Notes under the pieces: model-generated | Databases searched by the model: none | What the model was told of the DNA's origin: nothing | What the model saw: only the letters and a program-made list of their open reading frames with translations | Source of the DNA: Setomelanomma holmii | Lineage: Eukaryota > Ascomycota > Dothideomycetes > Pleosporales > Phaeosphaeriaceae | Assembly (NCBI GenBank): GCA_010015745.1 | Contig: ML978237.1 | Span: 87,652-151,651, forward strand | DNA length: 64,000 nt | Reading direction: 5' to 3' | Program-made: the position numbers and the translations under genes | Part shown: in pieces, positions 34,801 to 47,539 of the stretch | Position numbering within the stretch: position 1 is the stretch's first letter | Layout of the letters: the number at the start of each line of letters is the position of its first letter

Positions 34801-36368
34801 GTTGAACATCCCTGCTGGACTCCTCAGGCCACGAATTCGCGGCTTTATGGTGCTGGACCATACCCACCGCTCTTCACCAACTGTTGCAAACGGCTCAGCC
34901 GCAGGTGTGGGTCTCGCAGAGCTTGTGATGTGGTTGGACAGGCTGTGAGCATCCACGTAAGTGTTTACCAGATCGCGTACCGTACTTGTTCGGGCTAAAC
35001 GCGTCAAGAACGAATCCATTGGGGGATAGTCGACGGCTATGCGACCCATTTATCGCCCTGCCCACACAGAACGATGAGGGCATGATAAATGCCCGCTACC
35101 GTCGACATTGGCCTTTCGTGATGGTGGACCCTGGAGCGCAAGGAATGTGGACGTGCGGTTGCGTCGCCTCGGAAGCCGCGCCTTGTTCGGAATGGAAGAG
35201 AAGTCGGACAGGCGGTGACGATGAGCATGAACGTCTGTTGTGCTCTGATCCCATGCATTGCGGGCGTGCACGGCAACAGGCCCTGCTTTGGAGGTGGTCG
35301 AGGATCAACAAGAAGTTAGGTAGAAATTTGGCGGGCGCACTATGGAGCTGCAGCAGGGGAAGCGCGAGCAATTCCTGTATCAATGCGCTCGAGCACTTCA
35401 TAGGCTGGCCATGTACGGGGTTCATGGAGTGAAGCTGCAAAGAATGCCGCACATGTGCTGAACTGCCTCTTGAAAGTGGCCGCGGCGGAAGAGTCAGATA
35501 TTCGATCGGCTTCGATTACGAGCGGATGTGCCACCTTTGCAGCCTTGCTCCTCGGTGCGTGCGGTGCGGGACGCGTGAAAGCCAGCCATAAGCTGGCCTG
35601 AACCTCCACCCCATCGCAACGACAAGGCTCGCGAACAGCAATTGCATCATCCACACAATCGCAGCCGGCGAGCGTGAAAGAAAGGGCCTGTGACTGCACC
35701 CTGCGCACCGACGCCGTACGGGTGTCCACTGCTGGCGTGAGGTAAGTCGGTATTGATCTCCCATGTCTGGCGTTAGCACCAGCACGGACACTTTCTTGTG
35801 AGCCCCTTAGCATCTCCAACCTCAACTCTTCACCCGCCGACGACATCGTCTTCGCCCTCCCTCCGCTATTATTTCCTTTCTGCTTGCTTTTGATCGTTCT
35901 TCGTTCTCAGCGCAGTCCGCCGACACGTAGACGCCGTCCAATGCAGGCTTGAGTGTCAGTTCGAGGAGGCTTGGTACACGCTGCCATCTCCGTCGATTTC
36001 CATCAGCCTTCCTGAGCTCCGGCCCACGTCGCTGCATTCTATTCTCTGTTTTAATACTTTCTCTGGTTTTGTTTCGTAGCAGGTACATCTCTCCCATCGC
36101 CCGCCGTCTGCACGCTGCCTGTTACGTAGCCGTGTCTTCCCTGCCGCCTCCCTTCACATCTCGTCGTTGTGGTCCCGGCTCTGAACAGCCACGTTCAGTC
36201 TATAGCCTCGCATCAAATCCATCTCCCATTGCGTCACACACACTTTACGAAGCCGGACGCTGACTCTGTTGTCGTTTGCAGTTTTCATCACCTGCCTCTG
36301 TCGCCACTCCCACGACGCGCAGGCCCACTTCGATCGAGCGCCCTCTGCCGTATTGTTGACGGGTACCC
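31819..36368. other. Long stretch (about 4.5 kb) with no supported gene
   Basis: Many overlapping ORFs under 170 codons occur on both strands, none with a domain, splice pattern or composition bias that I trust. One minus ORF (33531-33779) has an LRR/F-box-like look (VQVLSLEFSRVQRLHLDDD) but is too short to call. The last 550 bases (about 35800-36368) are rich in CT tracts (TCTCTCCC, TTTCCATCAGCC) and are probably the promoter and leader of BNI4. Confidence 0.5.
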
Positions 36369-38684
36369 ATGGCTCAGGTACTCGCGCCAATCGTTCAGAC
36401 AACCGGAACCATTACAATGCCATATTCGCCCTCTGATGGCTACCAGAACGCGCCCCCACAATCCCACCACTCGCAGCAGCGAGGCTCGCAAATGCCGCGA
36501 AACCAGATGTACAATGGCCACTCGAGCGGAACAGGCTACAGAGGCACGTCTGCACCGATAGCACCGTATGCCTTCTCCAGCACGCCCCAGCTGCGCCAGG
36601 AGAACAGGTCTGTCTCAGCGCCGAACTCGCAAGCCCCGCAGCAGCTGCCCAGCCATGTCAACCAGGCCCGCCTAGGCCATCCCTCCCACCCTTCCTCTTC
36701 ATCCGACTCGACTGTATCGACGTCGGGCTCCTCCAACCGGTCGCTTGCCAATCCTCCTGGGAAATCAGCTGATAGCCTTGCGCCCTCCATCTCTCTTTCA
36801 ACCTCCGTACCCGACCTATCATTCTCGGTCGGCGATGCGCCGGTCAAGCCATCACCTGGCCGCTACAGACGCGGCGGCGGGAGAACAGACTCGTCGAATA
36901 GCATACCTACAGGGGCTTCGACCCCAACGCAGCGGTCTACGACCGCCACGCCGACTGCGGGAGCTGGTGCACCGCCACTGGGTCAAACAGCGACTGACGG
37001 TGATGTGTCGGGCCCGACAAGACCGGGACACAACCGGGCGAGTAGCGCAGATGATACAGCCCTCGCTCGCGCAGGTGGCCTGGACGCTGCAAAAAGGTAC
37101 AGGAGGCGTAGCTTCAATGGCCTCGATGCCAATGGTCTTGCGGCCAACATGGCTTCCATGCAAGTCACCCCAGCCGCGGGCCAGAGTACGACAGGAAGCG
37201 CTCGTTCGCCAAACTCGAACAGACCCACCTCCAGTGCGAGTAGACAAGCCAGCCGGCCGACCTCGAGCCACAGTCACGATAGACAGGGCAGCGCAGGTAG
37301 CACTTCCTCCAACGCCTCCTCTAGGCCACAGGTAAGTCAATTACGTCTATTCAAGGTATGGTGCTAACATTACTGTAGTCGCGCACTGAGCCTGTCGCCC
37401 CTCGCACGTACGCGTCTGTCGCTGGAGGCACCTCTTCTAAAGCTACCGAAGCCGCCAGACGTCACGCTCCATCACCATTGTCCCACCCTGTTTCGCCATC
37501 CGAGCCTCCGAGCCCCGTGAAGTCACCAGCGATGCCTAGTGCCGCTGTTCAGCAGCTCACCGCTGTTAATGACAAGGACAAGGGTGTAAAGTCTCGTCTC
37601 CGACGTGCCTTCTCCTTTGGAAGCGCTGCTGAACTTCGACGTGCCTCTGCCCAGAATAATATCTCTGCAGAGCGTGCGAAATTGAGGAAGGACCGATACC
37701 AATCAGAGGAGGATGCCGAACAGGCTGCCATCATTGCTAAGCAGGAAGCTGCTGGTATCGGTGCTGGAATCTATTCTGGTCAAGGCGGCATGGGCTCTAC
37801 GGACAATCTATCCGTTGCTTCCGCTGCCTCTTCAGCGTCGATCATGCTCCGCAAAATGGGGCAGGGCATGAAGAAGGGGTCAAGATCTATCAAAGGACTC
37901 TTCAGGCCTAAATCTGTGATCGGCGTCCCGGCCGCCGATGGTCCAATTGCAAGACCGAGCGTTGGGGAAGTCTCATTTGTCTCCGTGGAGGCAGAACGAC
38001 AAAAGGTCAACGTCAACGCCGACCCGCATGATCAAGTCCGTGGCGGAACTGGCTATCCTCGACTGGAGCGCAACTCGATTGATGCTGGAAAGACCGCGGA
38101 GATTGTGAACCCGTCTGTTTCAGGGAGTGATTCCATGACTAGGAAAAGCATCGTTGGCGGTGACCGAGAACGCGCAGAAATTCTCTCAAACATGAAGAAG
38201 GGAATTCTCAAGCGTAAGTGAACTGTGATGCATGCTATTTTCATATCTAACAAGATATAGGTAATGGTACCAATTCCGATGCTGGTTCACCCGTACTTCG
38301 CCCGACTGATTCGCAACGATCCAACTCTCCAAGTACTCCCAACGACAAGAGCTCGCTTCGCCACGAAGACTACTTCGCACGAGGCCCGCGTCTGCCGAAC
38401 GGAAGCACAAGGAGTCTGCCAAATACCCCACAAGGCCACAAGGGCAATATTTCATTTAGCCCACGCATCCAGTTCCACGACGCTTGGTCACCTCAGGACT
38501 ACGATCGTCGAGGAGACATTGCAACTTGCAATAGGCTCACGCCTATGCTTGCGCAGCAAATCAAGGAAGAGCTCAACTCCTTCAAGATGGTACGTGACCA
38601 GTCTTGATTTCCAAAGCTTGCTAACCATTCCTGCAGGAGATGGAGGTCCACGAGCTTTCCAAACCCCACACCCATTTCTTCTAA
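36369..38684 (+). CDS. BNI4: Bni4-like protein phosphatase 1 targeting subunit
   Basis: Four exons (36369-37331, 37379-38213, 38261-38589, 38637-38684) give 724 aa. Most of the chain is Ser/Pro/Gln-rich disorder. The conserved C-terminus (662-724) carries ISFSPRIQFHDAW, with an RVxF-type PP1-docking motif (RIQF, 668-671), followed by YDRRGDIATCNRLTPMLAQ and EEMEVHELSKPHTHFF-like residues ending in HFF. The yeast Bni4 terminus and vertebrate Phactr C-termini share this layout. In yeast, Bni4 brings the PP1 Glc7 and chitin synthase III to the bud neck. In filamentous fungi a role in septation and wall synthesis is inferred. The final exon is only 16 codons and completes the motif, which confirms the splicing. 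A second basic patch (KSRLRRAFSFGSAAELRR) may bind lipid or actin. Confidence 0.88.
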
Positions 38685-40069
38685 TGATTATGCATTCATC
38701 TGGACATGGCGTCTTGGCGAAAACCTCTGAAGTCTGCTCTTGTGCATTGGGCAACAGCATTTACGAGTTGATCGTCAGCTCTGTTCCATGTTCTGGTTAC
38801 TACGGACTTGTCTCTTCTATCTTAGCGAGCATTTGCAACCAAGTAGAGAAGGCTTCACCTGGAGACGAGCAGGTGAAGTCGCAGTCGGGAGGATGTGGAA
38901 AGGCAGCAGTTGCAGGGTGATCTCTAGCTTGAGCTAATTTTCCTTGCCTTCGCAGTTTCACATATTTTGTCTGAACTGTTATTGGCTTTCCTTCCACTAT
39001 TTCGTCCTCGGGCGTGGCGAATATTTTCCTTTTACTGTCTCCTTTTCTAGTCACTGGTCATCTGTCTCTGCCGTCCTTACTGTAGAGGAAAACACACGTC
39101 TAGCGAGTAGAGGACGCACTTGGCTGGTTTCAGGGTCCTAGGTCGTGCTGTGCCGATTAGGTCTGTAATTGGAAAAGAACGTTCGGTGGCTCTCGTCTCA
39201 ATCTTGCAGTCCCCCAATCTCGGGAGTGCCCTTGTGCCGTATCGTTATCTGACACCGGCAATGGTAAACTAGTGGACCGTCAAACTTGACCAACCAGATG
39301 CTAGAGCAGCTACACACACCATTCTGAGGTCTGCATACATGTTCTGCTTAGACAGCGGAGGTGCATTGGCTGTCAGACCAAGTAACCTCAAGGATTAGCT
39401 ATCATCTGCCTTGCTTCGAGCATCAATCATTCATCCCGCCTTTTCACTCCCCAGCAGTTTGTGCACACAGGCCTTCTAGTGACACGAACAAGTCCCGTAT
39501 TGTATAGCCGCATAAGGGATGATTCATATCCAAGGATTGCGCCTTCCAGTTCGGATGCTTCGCCATTGTCGTGCATGGATCGCTCTAAGCGATAGCGGGA
39601 TAGGCGCTAGGGGTTTCAATAGATCGACAACGAGGCTTTCGAGAATCATCTCCGTGACCCAGCAACCGCATGATCACATCGTCTGGGTCCAAGCAAATCG
39701 TGGCTTGCAGCAACGGCGCCGAGGCAGGTTTGGTGCATGGCAATCGATGCACAAAGTGCAAAGCGTGGGTGCAGTGCAAATTCGAGTTCAGACGTCAGAA
39801 CAGTCGATACACGTGGCTGCTGCTTTCATGGTACGGCCGCGCACGGCTGCGAGAGATGCAGAGGCACGAGACGCGTGCTCGGAATAATAAACACGCGTGC
39901 TCAAAGACGTCAGGTCTTGGCTGGGGTGAAGCACTAAGTCACGTGGGGTGGAACCGCTCGCTTCGGTGAGCATTGACCATCCTTGGCACGACTCCGCACC
40001 GCACCACCTTCGATTTTGCCCTCATCTTCGGCGACAGGAACATCTCAGCACAACCACACATCCGACAAC
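38685..40069. other. Intergenic region, BNI4 3' side and RPS25 promoter
   Basis: About 1.4 kb without a recognised gene. The ORF continuing from 38264 past the BNI4 stop is a different frame and has no homology. The right end should hold the promoter of the ribosomal protein gene. Confidence 0.5.
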
Positions 40070-40647
40070 ATGGTACGTTGATTTGGTAATGACGGAGAAG
40101 TCTAATCGCTAATGGCTGGTAGGCACCTGCAGCAACTGGAGGCAAGAAGCAGAAGAAGAAGTGGTCAAAGGGCAAGGGTACGTGATACTGCAACGCAGAC
40201 ATTCAGCACCTCCTCCGACCTCGATAACATCGCAAATACCTTTTCACGCGGCTTCTTGCTACTTCGAAGAAAATGCACGCCTTCTCGCGTGCCCCCTATC
40301 GCTCGCATAAAGAATCGCCACTGACTATCACACAGTCAAGGACAAGGCCAATCACGCTGTTGTCCTCGACAAGCAGACCAACGACAAGCTCCAGAAGGAT
40401 GTCCAGTCCTACCGCCTCATCACGGTCGCCACCCTCGTCGATCGCTTGAAGATTAACGGCTCGCTCGCACGGACAGCGCTCGCTGATCTCGAGGCAAACG
40501 GCCAGATTAAGAAGGTTGTCGGACACTCCAAGTTGAGCATCTACAGTATGTGAGACCACAATGCGGCAGTGCACAGGGACAGCGTGACTGTCTTAAGGAA
40601 CTGCAGACTAATGCATCACAGCACGAGCGGTCGGCGCAACAGACTAA
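40070..40647 (+). CDS. RPS25: Small ribosomal subunit protein eS25
   Basis: Four exons (40070-40072, 40123-40177, 40336-40545, 40622-40647) give 97 aa. The first exon is just the ATG. Exon 2 gives the basic start APAATGGKKQKKKWSKGK. Exon 3 carries VKDKANHAVVLDKQT, YRLITVATLVDRLKINGSLA and QIKKVVGHSKLSIY. The last nine codons complete the family's SIYTRAVGATD ending. It is a 40S-subunit protein close to the decoding head. The single-codon first exon and three introns in a 97-codon gene match the high intron density usual for ribosomal protein genes. Without the last intron the ORF would end in SIYSM, which is wrong for the family, so the splice at 40546-40621 is well supported. Confidence 0.97.
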
Positions 40648-41186
40648 GTGGCTCGCCTCAGTTACGACAGTGGATGCAAGACATGGTGCTTCTTTCAGCT
40701 TTTCAACGACATTCCTCTTTCCCATTACCAATTGGCGTCTTCGTGAAAGGGTCACACTACATTGGGCATGCGTTCATGGCATACATGAATTGAGGGGACG
40801 GCTTAGGGCAAAATACCGAGTCCGTGGTCGGTTATGTATTGAATGAAAAAGATTCCCGAACACATTTGCTGGCTACCTGGATGAGATCTAGAGGATTGTG
40901 ATGACCATCGACCGACGATAGTCACAAAGCACATTTGGACTGAAGTGCTATCACGCTAATCTGGCGGCACGGTCTATCTCTGTGCTGCGTGAAAATGCTG
41001 AATGACCTCTGTCAGCCCAGACGTGCCATTACGAAACTATCGGCAAGCAACTCTGGGCATGAACACTCCGTCATGGTCGCAATGCAGACAAGAAAGAACC
41101 GACACGACTATGCAAGATGGACAAAACTACAATCGTCGTGACGAGTACAATATCTTGACGTGATACCTAATCTGATCACCTCATGC
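40648..41186. other. Intergenic region, nothing recognised
   Basis: About 540 bases between the RPS25 stop and the b5-like gene end (convergent). ORFs reading through from RPS25 exon 3 are frame shadows. Confidence 0.5.
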
Positions 41187-42064
41187 CTAATCATACTTTC
41201 TAATCGGCCTCCCCTTCTCCGCCTGCTCACACAACTTCCTAACCGGCAACTTCTCCATCCACCCCTCCTCCCTCTTCACCTCGCCAACTCTGTAATACTT
41301 CTTCCCCTTCTCGCCCCTAAACATCTTATGCCAGTTCTCCAGCCCATCCGTAACCTGCTTCCTCGCCTGCCTCAGCTCCTGCGCATGTCGATTCTTCCTC
41401 TCACCAGCCGTCAACGACTTCCTGTTCCTCGCTTTCTCGATGTCCTCGGGCGTAGCGTCGGGTTTCTGCTCGGGATCGATGGGGATGTACATTTGCTCTA
41501 CGCCGCGCAGGTCGGGCGTGGCGTCTTCTTGGAAGCAACCAGTCAAAAAGGCGCGTGCGGCGTCGCGGCCGGCGAAGAAGTGATATGATCCTCCTGGGCC
41601 GTATGTTTGGGGGGAGATGGAGACATCGTAGATTGTGCCGTTGAGGGCGAGGTAGATTGGTTTGTTTGGGTCGGTGCCGTCATACTGCAACAATTCTTGA
41701 TCCGTAAGATGGACTTCTCGTTGCTGGGCCATGTGTTAGCACGAAATTATGTCTCCGCCACGGGATAGGGAGTGTGCAGGGGCCTTACCAAAACAGCTTT
41801 CCATTCTCGCGCTCGTGTCCACCATGCATTGTACCCCCATGTCATGCTCTCCCCGTTTGTGCTGAGGTAGCTGAGCCCACTACTGAGCAGTAGGATGCCG
41901 CCGAGTATACGAAGTACATCGAGGACGGACAGGCCGGCGGAGGTTGCGGCTGCTTGTTGTTTTACGGCGGCTTTGAGCTCGGCCTTTTCTTGTTCGCCGA
42001 CGGGGTTGGTCGACTGGGAATGTGGCACGGGTTTGCGGTAACGGGCGGCAGAAGTGGAGGACAT
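41187..42064 (-). CDS. Membrane-anchored cytochrome b5-like (MAPR/Dap1-type) haem-binding protein
   Basis: Exons 41789-42064 and 41187-41723 (intron 41724-41788, phase 0) give 270 aa. Residues 44-68 (LSVLDVLRILGGILLLSSGL region) form one membrane segment. From about residue 93 the cytochrome b5-like fold of the membrane-associated progesterone-receptor group appears: VHLTDQELLQYDGTDPNKPI, LALNGTIYDVS, and YGPGGSYHFFAGRDAARAF, with the conserved Tyr in YGPGG and the FAGRDA turn. The C-terminal third is a charged helix rich in Lys/Arg/Glu. Yeast Dap1 binds haem and helps Erg11-type P450s, but this protein is longer with a distinct tail, so that role is not assured. An upstream ATG at 42187 would add 41 residues of low quality; I prefer MSSTSAARYR. 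Confidence 0.87.
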
Positions 42065-42722
42065 TGTGGTGATGTGTGTGGTGTCCGAGAGTAGGAACGT
42101 GGGCGGCGCAAGGGTTGGTGGTGGTGATGTAGTATCCGTACCACTCTTAGGAGACTGTGAGCAATTAGTTCCTGCTTGAATGCGCATTGAACGGTGCGAA
42201 TTCGAGTCTTTGTACCACTATCTGCCCAACTGACTTTAATTGAGACGAGGCCCTCTCTCTTCGATATCTGAGAGATTTCAGAGGTACAATGGTTAACACG
42301 AGAGAATTCTGCAGCTTTGCAACGTATGAAGACGTGTCCAGACTACGCGAAATCGTGCGGGATGCAAGATGCGGAGATATATTGCTTTCGAGCTGTTCTC
42401 GGAAGTAACACGCTTCCTCGTTCCGTTGATTGGCTGATGTCATAGCTCGGCCGTACTATTCCGACTAGTGGCAGGGTGATCAGCAATGATATTTGGCACG
42501 ACGACGATCTCAAACATGTTCAGAGTATTTCATTCGTTCAGGTATTTACAGCTTCCTCCCATTCATGCTCAGTCGCTTTTCTCATATCGAGATGCCGAGG
42601 CATGCTCATAGCGACTCCACCATCAGTCCTCAAGCGCAGATTATGCAGCCAACATGTATATTGAGCAGTCCGAACTACAAGCTGGGGCAGACGGCAAACC
42701 GAGCATCGATGTCTCCGGCGCT

Positions 42723-44092
42723 TCACTCATTGGCAGCTCGAATTTCCACTTGAGCTTCCCGGTCACCTTTTGGGAATACCTTGTTAAGACCTGCTTGGAA
42801 GACACCGACGTTGTAGTCTATGATTGCTTTCTTCTCCGCTGGGTGTTCCTGACCCATGATGCACACGAGCGCAAGATATCTTGAATTAAGGTCAGCGACT
42901 ATCATGGTGGCTACTCAGGCACTTACTTGTTAATTTCGCGAAGATACAGGTACCTGCTGCCCTTCTTCTCCATAGTGATCAAGCTCTCTGCATCGTTGTT
43001 TCCCGTCTCACTATCGTCTTGTGCTTCATCTGGCCTGTCCCATCCATATATCTCACTCACGTCGATCACGACATCAATATAGTCTGAGCACACTTCGTAT
43101 GTCGCGATGTCTGTTGGACTTGTGTCCGTGGCGATGTAGATCTTGCTCATGATGTCAAAGAGATATGCCTTCTCGATATTGCATGCGCCGCAAAGGTTAT
43201 TCAACAACGCTTCTAGAGTGGGTAATTGTGGTATGAGCTTCTGTATGACCTTGCTGAAGGCTTCGAAGATGGAGTGGTCGTATATGCTTGTTTGGTAGAA
43301 GGATATCGGTGCCTGCTCATAGCCATTGTCGCTGAGCTCGTCTTGTACTCGTTGAATGATGTCTCGAAATGTGTCGCCTCGAAAATCGTCTGAAAGACCA
43401 TCGACCTTGTGAACGAAGACTTCGATGTTGATGTTGGGATACGAGTTCTGTAAGCTGAGAATAGTTCCATTCAGTCGCTGGATAGCATCGAGGTATTCAT
43501 CTTGCGCATCAATGACCCATATCAGCGCGCCAATCTCTTCGAAGATGTTGTCTGTGTCGAATGCCGGGTCCATATAGTCCAAGTGGCCGGGTAAATCCCA
43601 TACTTGGAAGTCCATGAACGAGCTGTTGCGAGATCAGCTCATGCTCCCCTACTTAGATACTTGCACGTACTGCATAGACTCCTTCTTAATGCGGTAAGTA
43701 GTTTCGAGGTACAACGTCTCGCTTGGCGGCAACTTGTGGAAAACTACACTTGATATTGAGGACTTCCCACTCCTGTTGTCGGTGAGTCAGCAAGCGAAGT
43801 TCACACCCTCAGTAGCTGCTCACCTCCTCTGTCCCATAAGCAGCAGCCGCGGCTTGCCATCGCCGGCTTTGCTGTTGGGTATCCTGCCCGTGTGGTATTG
43901 CGGAGGAAATTCTTGAGGAGGCTGTTCGGCATTTGGAAGGTCCTGCAAGAAACGCTCCATGGTTAACTGTGCTCGCGGATCGAGAAGCGAAGAGCTCGCC
44001 GATGATTGTGCTAGTGCTTGCTGCGTCTCTTCTTCCTCCGTTCTTCCTGTCTTCTGCGCTAATGTGCGCCGCGCAATGATACGAGACTCCAT
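42723..44092 (-). CDS. GTR2: Rag-type GTPase Gtr2 (TORC1/EGO complex)
   Basis: Four exons (43824-44092, 43671-43772, 42927-43622, 42723-42879) give 407 aa. The P-loop G-Q-R-R-S-G-K-S (87-94) is created across the first splice. It is followed by VVFHKLPPSETLYLE, the YRIKKESMHSFMDFQVWDLPG region with the switch II WDLPGH, and the HKVDGLSDDFRGD motif. The C-terminal roadblock-like half contains YLALVCIMGQEHP. Gtr2 is the RagC/D homologue that forms a heterodimer with Gtr1 at the vacuolar membrane and controls TORC1 in response to amino acids. An N-terminal extension of about 80 residues (MESRIIARRTLAQKTGR onward) precedes the GTPase domain. All four exon junctions are phase-consistent. The C-terminal AANE ending is short but in frame. 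Confidence 0.95.
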
Positions 44093-45716
44093 GACTAAAG
44101 GTAATGGTACAGGGTATACGCTGAGACGAAGTAAAGGAAAATGGCGGAACGAAATGAAAAAGTCCAAGTGCGCGGTGAAAACAGCAGGCCCGTCTCTTCA
44201 CCTTCACCTGACCCTGGGCATTGTGCGGTGAAGCGTAGCACTCTACTGCAGATGCGAACCGTGCTCCGATGACGTGTAGGACAGAACCAGAGAACAGGAA
44301 CAGCAACGACGATGGCACAAAGAGAGCGTCAGAGAAACCGTGACGGTACAATCAGAAGCGGCGGCTTGGTTCTACAAGAGTGACACGCAGAGCAGTCGCG
44401 CCGCTCAAGCCATGCAGGCGCGCATATTGTAGGGCTGAGGAAGGAGCTAACTGTGGCGTCGCGAGACCATAGAAGAACGGAAAATGAAGCACACACGTGG
44501 GAGGGCGCAGGGGATATACAAAAAGGAACGGCCTCTAGGAAGCCGGCGGATTGCTCACCTCCATAATCTTTCTGGGGCAGCTGTCTCTGCGGCGCACTGG
44601 CCAGCGGTAGTGAAGTGCCTTGGGCTGCACACACACCCTGCCCTAGCCCAACCAGATACACCTCGACTCGGATCCAGTTGCCAGGAGGCAAAATCCCTCG
44701 CTTTCTTTTCTCGGGCGGTCGCTCTCTAGACTGCGATGATGACAGTTCTGGCGGTCAGTGCAGCCAGCAGGCTTCGCGAAGCCGAAAGGAAGCACAAAGG
44801 CGCCGTCGACCAGCCCAGAGCTAAGGGCTTGTTGCAGGGATTTCCTCTCTAATCCACGCGACGCGACTGGCCGGGAGCCGCAGCGTGCAGCAGAGAGCAC
44901 GAGTCGCGGCGGGATTCGAAGACTGTCGGGGCGATAGTGGCACGATGTCGACCATCCAGGAGTCAGATGGCGGTGGAGGAGAGTGTCACTGGAGCGCTGG
45001 TCCGCTGCATGCATGCTGCCCTTTCGCTTAGCCCGAGAGATCTTCAGGCACCGTCCTTCACCTTCCCTCATCACAACCACCAACGCCCATTTCCAACGTC
45101 GTGAAAGCGCGACGCTGCGAATCAGAATACTCCCTAGAATGAACGGAGGCGGCGCCCATCAGCGGGAGCTTCATGACTCAAGGCTTACACTGACAGCGCA
45201 TGGGAAGCTTGCAATTAGTACAACACGGATAGAGCCCCGAGTGCCCCGAATGCACCATCACCGCACATCCGAAATCGCTGCTTGTACGTCATTCCAAGGT
45301 CGCACAGGCTCTAATATCAGACTTGGCTGTGCCAATGTACCGATGCCAGGACATTTTGCGATCGTGTGCACAGTTGCCCAAACGCTTGGATATCAGACGT
45401 GCAGGCACACCCGAGTCTCACCCCAGGGATGCTTATCTCTGTCACTCCTACCATGCGCCATAATTCTGACTTTATAACCGCCGGCACTCGGGACATGCAG
45501 CAGAATGCAACGATCAAAAGGTAAAGTGGCCCAGTAAGCGACTTCATCATCTTCACGATTCAGAAGGTGTCAAAGCGTTCAATGTCGTGGTATGTGTACA
45601 TAGTCGAAGAAGGATGCTGTATATGCGAAACTGTGGACGAGGCGCGACGGCTTGTTTTTTGTCTTCCTACCGTAGTGAAGACGAGGCTGGAGGTCGCGTG
45701 ACCTCGCTTACTGCAG
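44093..45716. other. Intergenic region at the gene-rich/repeat-rich boundary
   Basis: About 1.6 kb upstream of GTR2 with no supported gene. ORFs such as 44643-45083 are low-confidence open frames in GC-rich sequence. Confidence 0.5.
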
Positions 45717-47364
45717 AGCCTCACCAGGTCCGGCAATAATTCGTGATCGATTACCTAAGCGATCGCGAACACCAACATCATGACGTCTATAGTAAACAAA
45801 CTTCTACATAACATCAACTCCTCCAAAACTTAACATTTTTAGAATATTTTTGCAGCAATACAACGCCCTTGCACTCCTGAGCAAGATAAAATCCTAAAGG
45901 TGCCTGACACTGAGGAGCGCGCGCACTTTTTCTGGCATGTTGATACACGACGCAAAGGGGAGACAATGGCTGATATCTGCGCTTCTCACGGGATAGGCAC
46001 AGCTACAGGGTATTGTTGGAGGCGTGAGCGCGCCTATTTTGGCGACTGGCGACGTGTAAGGAAGCAGAAAGCTGCAGAGAAAGGCCAGAAGCTTGGCCGC
46101 CCGTTCAGAGTGTCTGATGAGAAGCTGCAGAGCTTGCTAACTGACGAGAATAACCCCGTTTGCAATGCTCCTCTTGAGGTGCAACAGCAAGTTAACGACA
46201 TATCTCTATGCCCTCGCGCTCTCCGTTACAACCTCAGCAATCGCAAGGACGCTCATGTATACAAAGCTGCCTACACTGACGAGCTCCTGCCTGCTAACAA
46301 GCGACTCCGCCAACACTACAGCGACCTCTACTACAACGAGGAGCTCCGTGGCTTCTGGGACGCAGTGTACTTTACTGACGAGGCGCACTACAACCCTACT
46401 GAGGACTTTCAGCCGCCTCAAATACTCCGCCAGCGTGGTACTCGACTCTAAGCTGGCAACATTTGAACGCGCCAGGCGCAGAAGGCTACCCCTCTTACCC
46501 TCCACATTTACGCGTCTATCAACTGGTACTTCAAGAGTCCGCTCAGCTTCTACAATGATGAGAAACACATGCTAAAACCACCTAAACCGCCGTCAAAACT
46601 ACGCGAAAGCAAGTACAAAACACTAGAACAACACCACAAGCGCGTTAAAGAGTAGGAGGCTACAAAACCTCCACCTTTAGAGGTGCAAGGCAGTGGCCAT
46701 CATATGACGCAGGAGTACTACACCTCTAATGTACTGCCCTCGTACATCAAATGGGTGCACAAAGCTCGCCTCTGTGAGCCTTGCAGCTGGCTCCTCCAAG
46801 AGGACAACAATCCCTCACACAGCACCAAAAGCAAAGATAATGTAGCCTAAAATTTGCGGCAAGCCAACTGGATCGCAGTACTCTATCACCCTAGCCAGTC
46901 ACCTGATTTGAACCCGATTGAAGGCGTGTGGCTCATACTCAAACAGCGCGCAAAGCGTCGTATATACTACTCTAAGGCAGGCCAGCGCAAGTGGGATGGC
47001 ACAAAGACGCACTTGAAGGAGATCCTCACTGAAGTCTGGGACTCAATTACTATGGAACAGATCAGAGATCATATTGCTGAGATGCCGGCAAGGGTGAAGG
47101 AGCTCCGCCGCAACGGAGGAGAGAAGATCCGCTCTAAATGCTGGTAAAAACACCACAAAACTGACATGTATAGCTATTTATATAGTAATCTACAGCCTCA
47201 TGAGCCCTCACGAGCTCCTTGTCAAAAAAAAAAACAGCTGAAATGGCCCAAATTCTGACTTTGTATAGTGATTTGTATGGGTGGGGTGAAGGCGCGACAT
47301 TTCGGTGAGGCGAGCTTACCTAATCGATCACGGATTATTGCCAGACCTGGTGGCCTCACTTCAG
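45717..47364 (+). mobile_element. Tc1/mariner-like DNA transposon, degenerate
   Basis: Imperfect terminal inverted repeats frame the element. The left end is about 45717-45760 (CCAGGTCCGGCAATAATTCG core). The right end is about 47314-47364, whose complement reads CCAGGTCTGGCAATAATCCG. The outermost bases diverge (AGCCTCACCAGG versus GTGAGGCCACCAGG), so exact ends and a TA target duplication cannot be fixed. It holds one broken transposase gene in plus orientation and a short A-run with a GGCCCAAATTCTGAC tail. Confidence 0.8.
45780..47146 (+). pseudogene. Tc1/mariner-type DDE transposase, broken
   Basis: One reading frame can be followed with interruptions. It gives a helix-turn-helix-like N-terminus (MADICASHGIGTATGYCWRR), then LGRPFRVSDEKLQSLL, the first catalytic block with YFTDEAHYN (Asp), the second with LLQEDNNPSHS (Asp) and the third with SPDLNPIEGVWLILKQ (Asp/Glu). 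That spacing is typical of Tc1/mariner DDE/D enzymes. Stops interrupt it: TAA near 46449, TGA near 46464, TAG near 46654 and TAA near 46848, plus stops in the first 60 bases after the ATG at 45780. The element is therefore inactive. Confidence 0.85.
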
Positions 47365-47539
47365 AGCTGACTCGGAGCTCGTCTGCATGGTGCTTATCGC
47401 GGCTCCACCACAATCACACGCAACCTGTCTCATCAACTTCCTAAGACTCCCCGACTTTGAGACTCTCGCACGCGCAAAACATCATCAGCCTCATGGAATC
47501 TTTGGGTACCTCATCCTCCCAGCCTTAGCAGTACCCGAA

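Noticed and set aside
35340..35846. 168-codon minus-strand ORF in the BNI4 leader
   Set aside because: It has no domain and lies in a CT-rich leader of a plus-strand gene.
44643..45083. 146-codon minus-strand ORF upstream of GTR2
   Set aside because: No recognisable domain, GC-rich sequence, overlaps ORFs in other frames.
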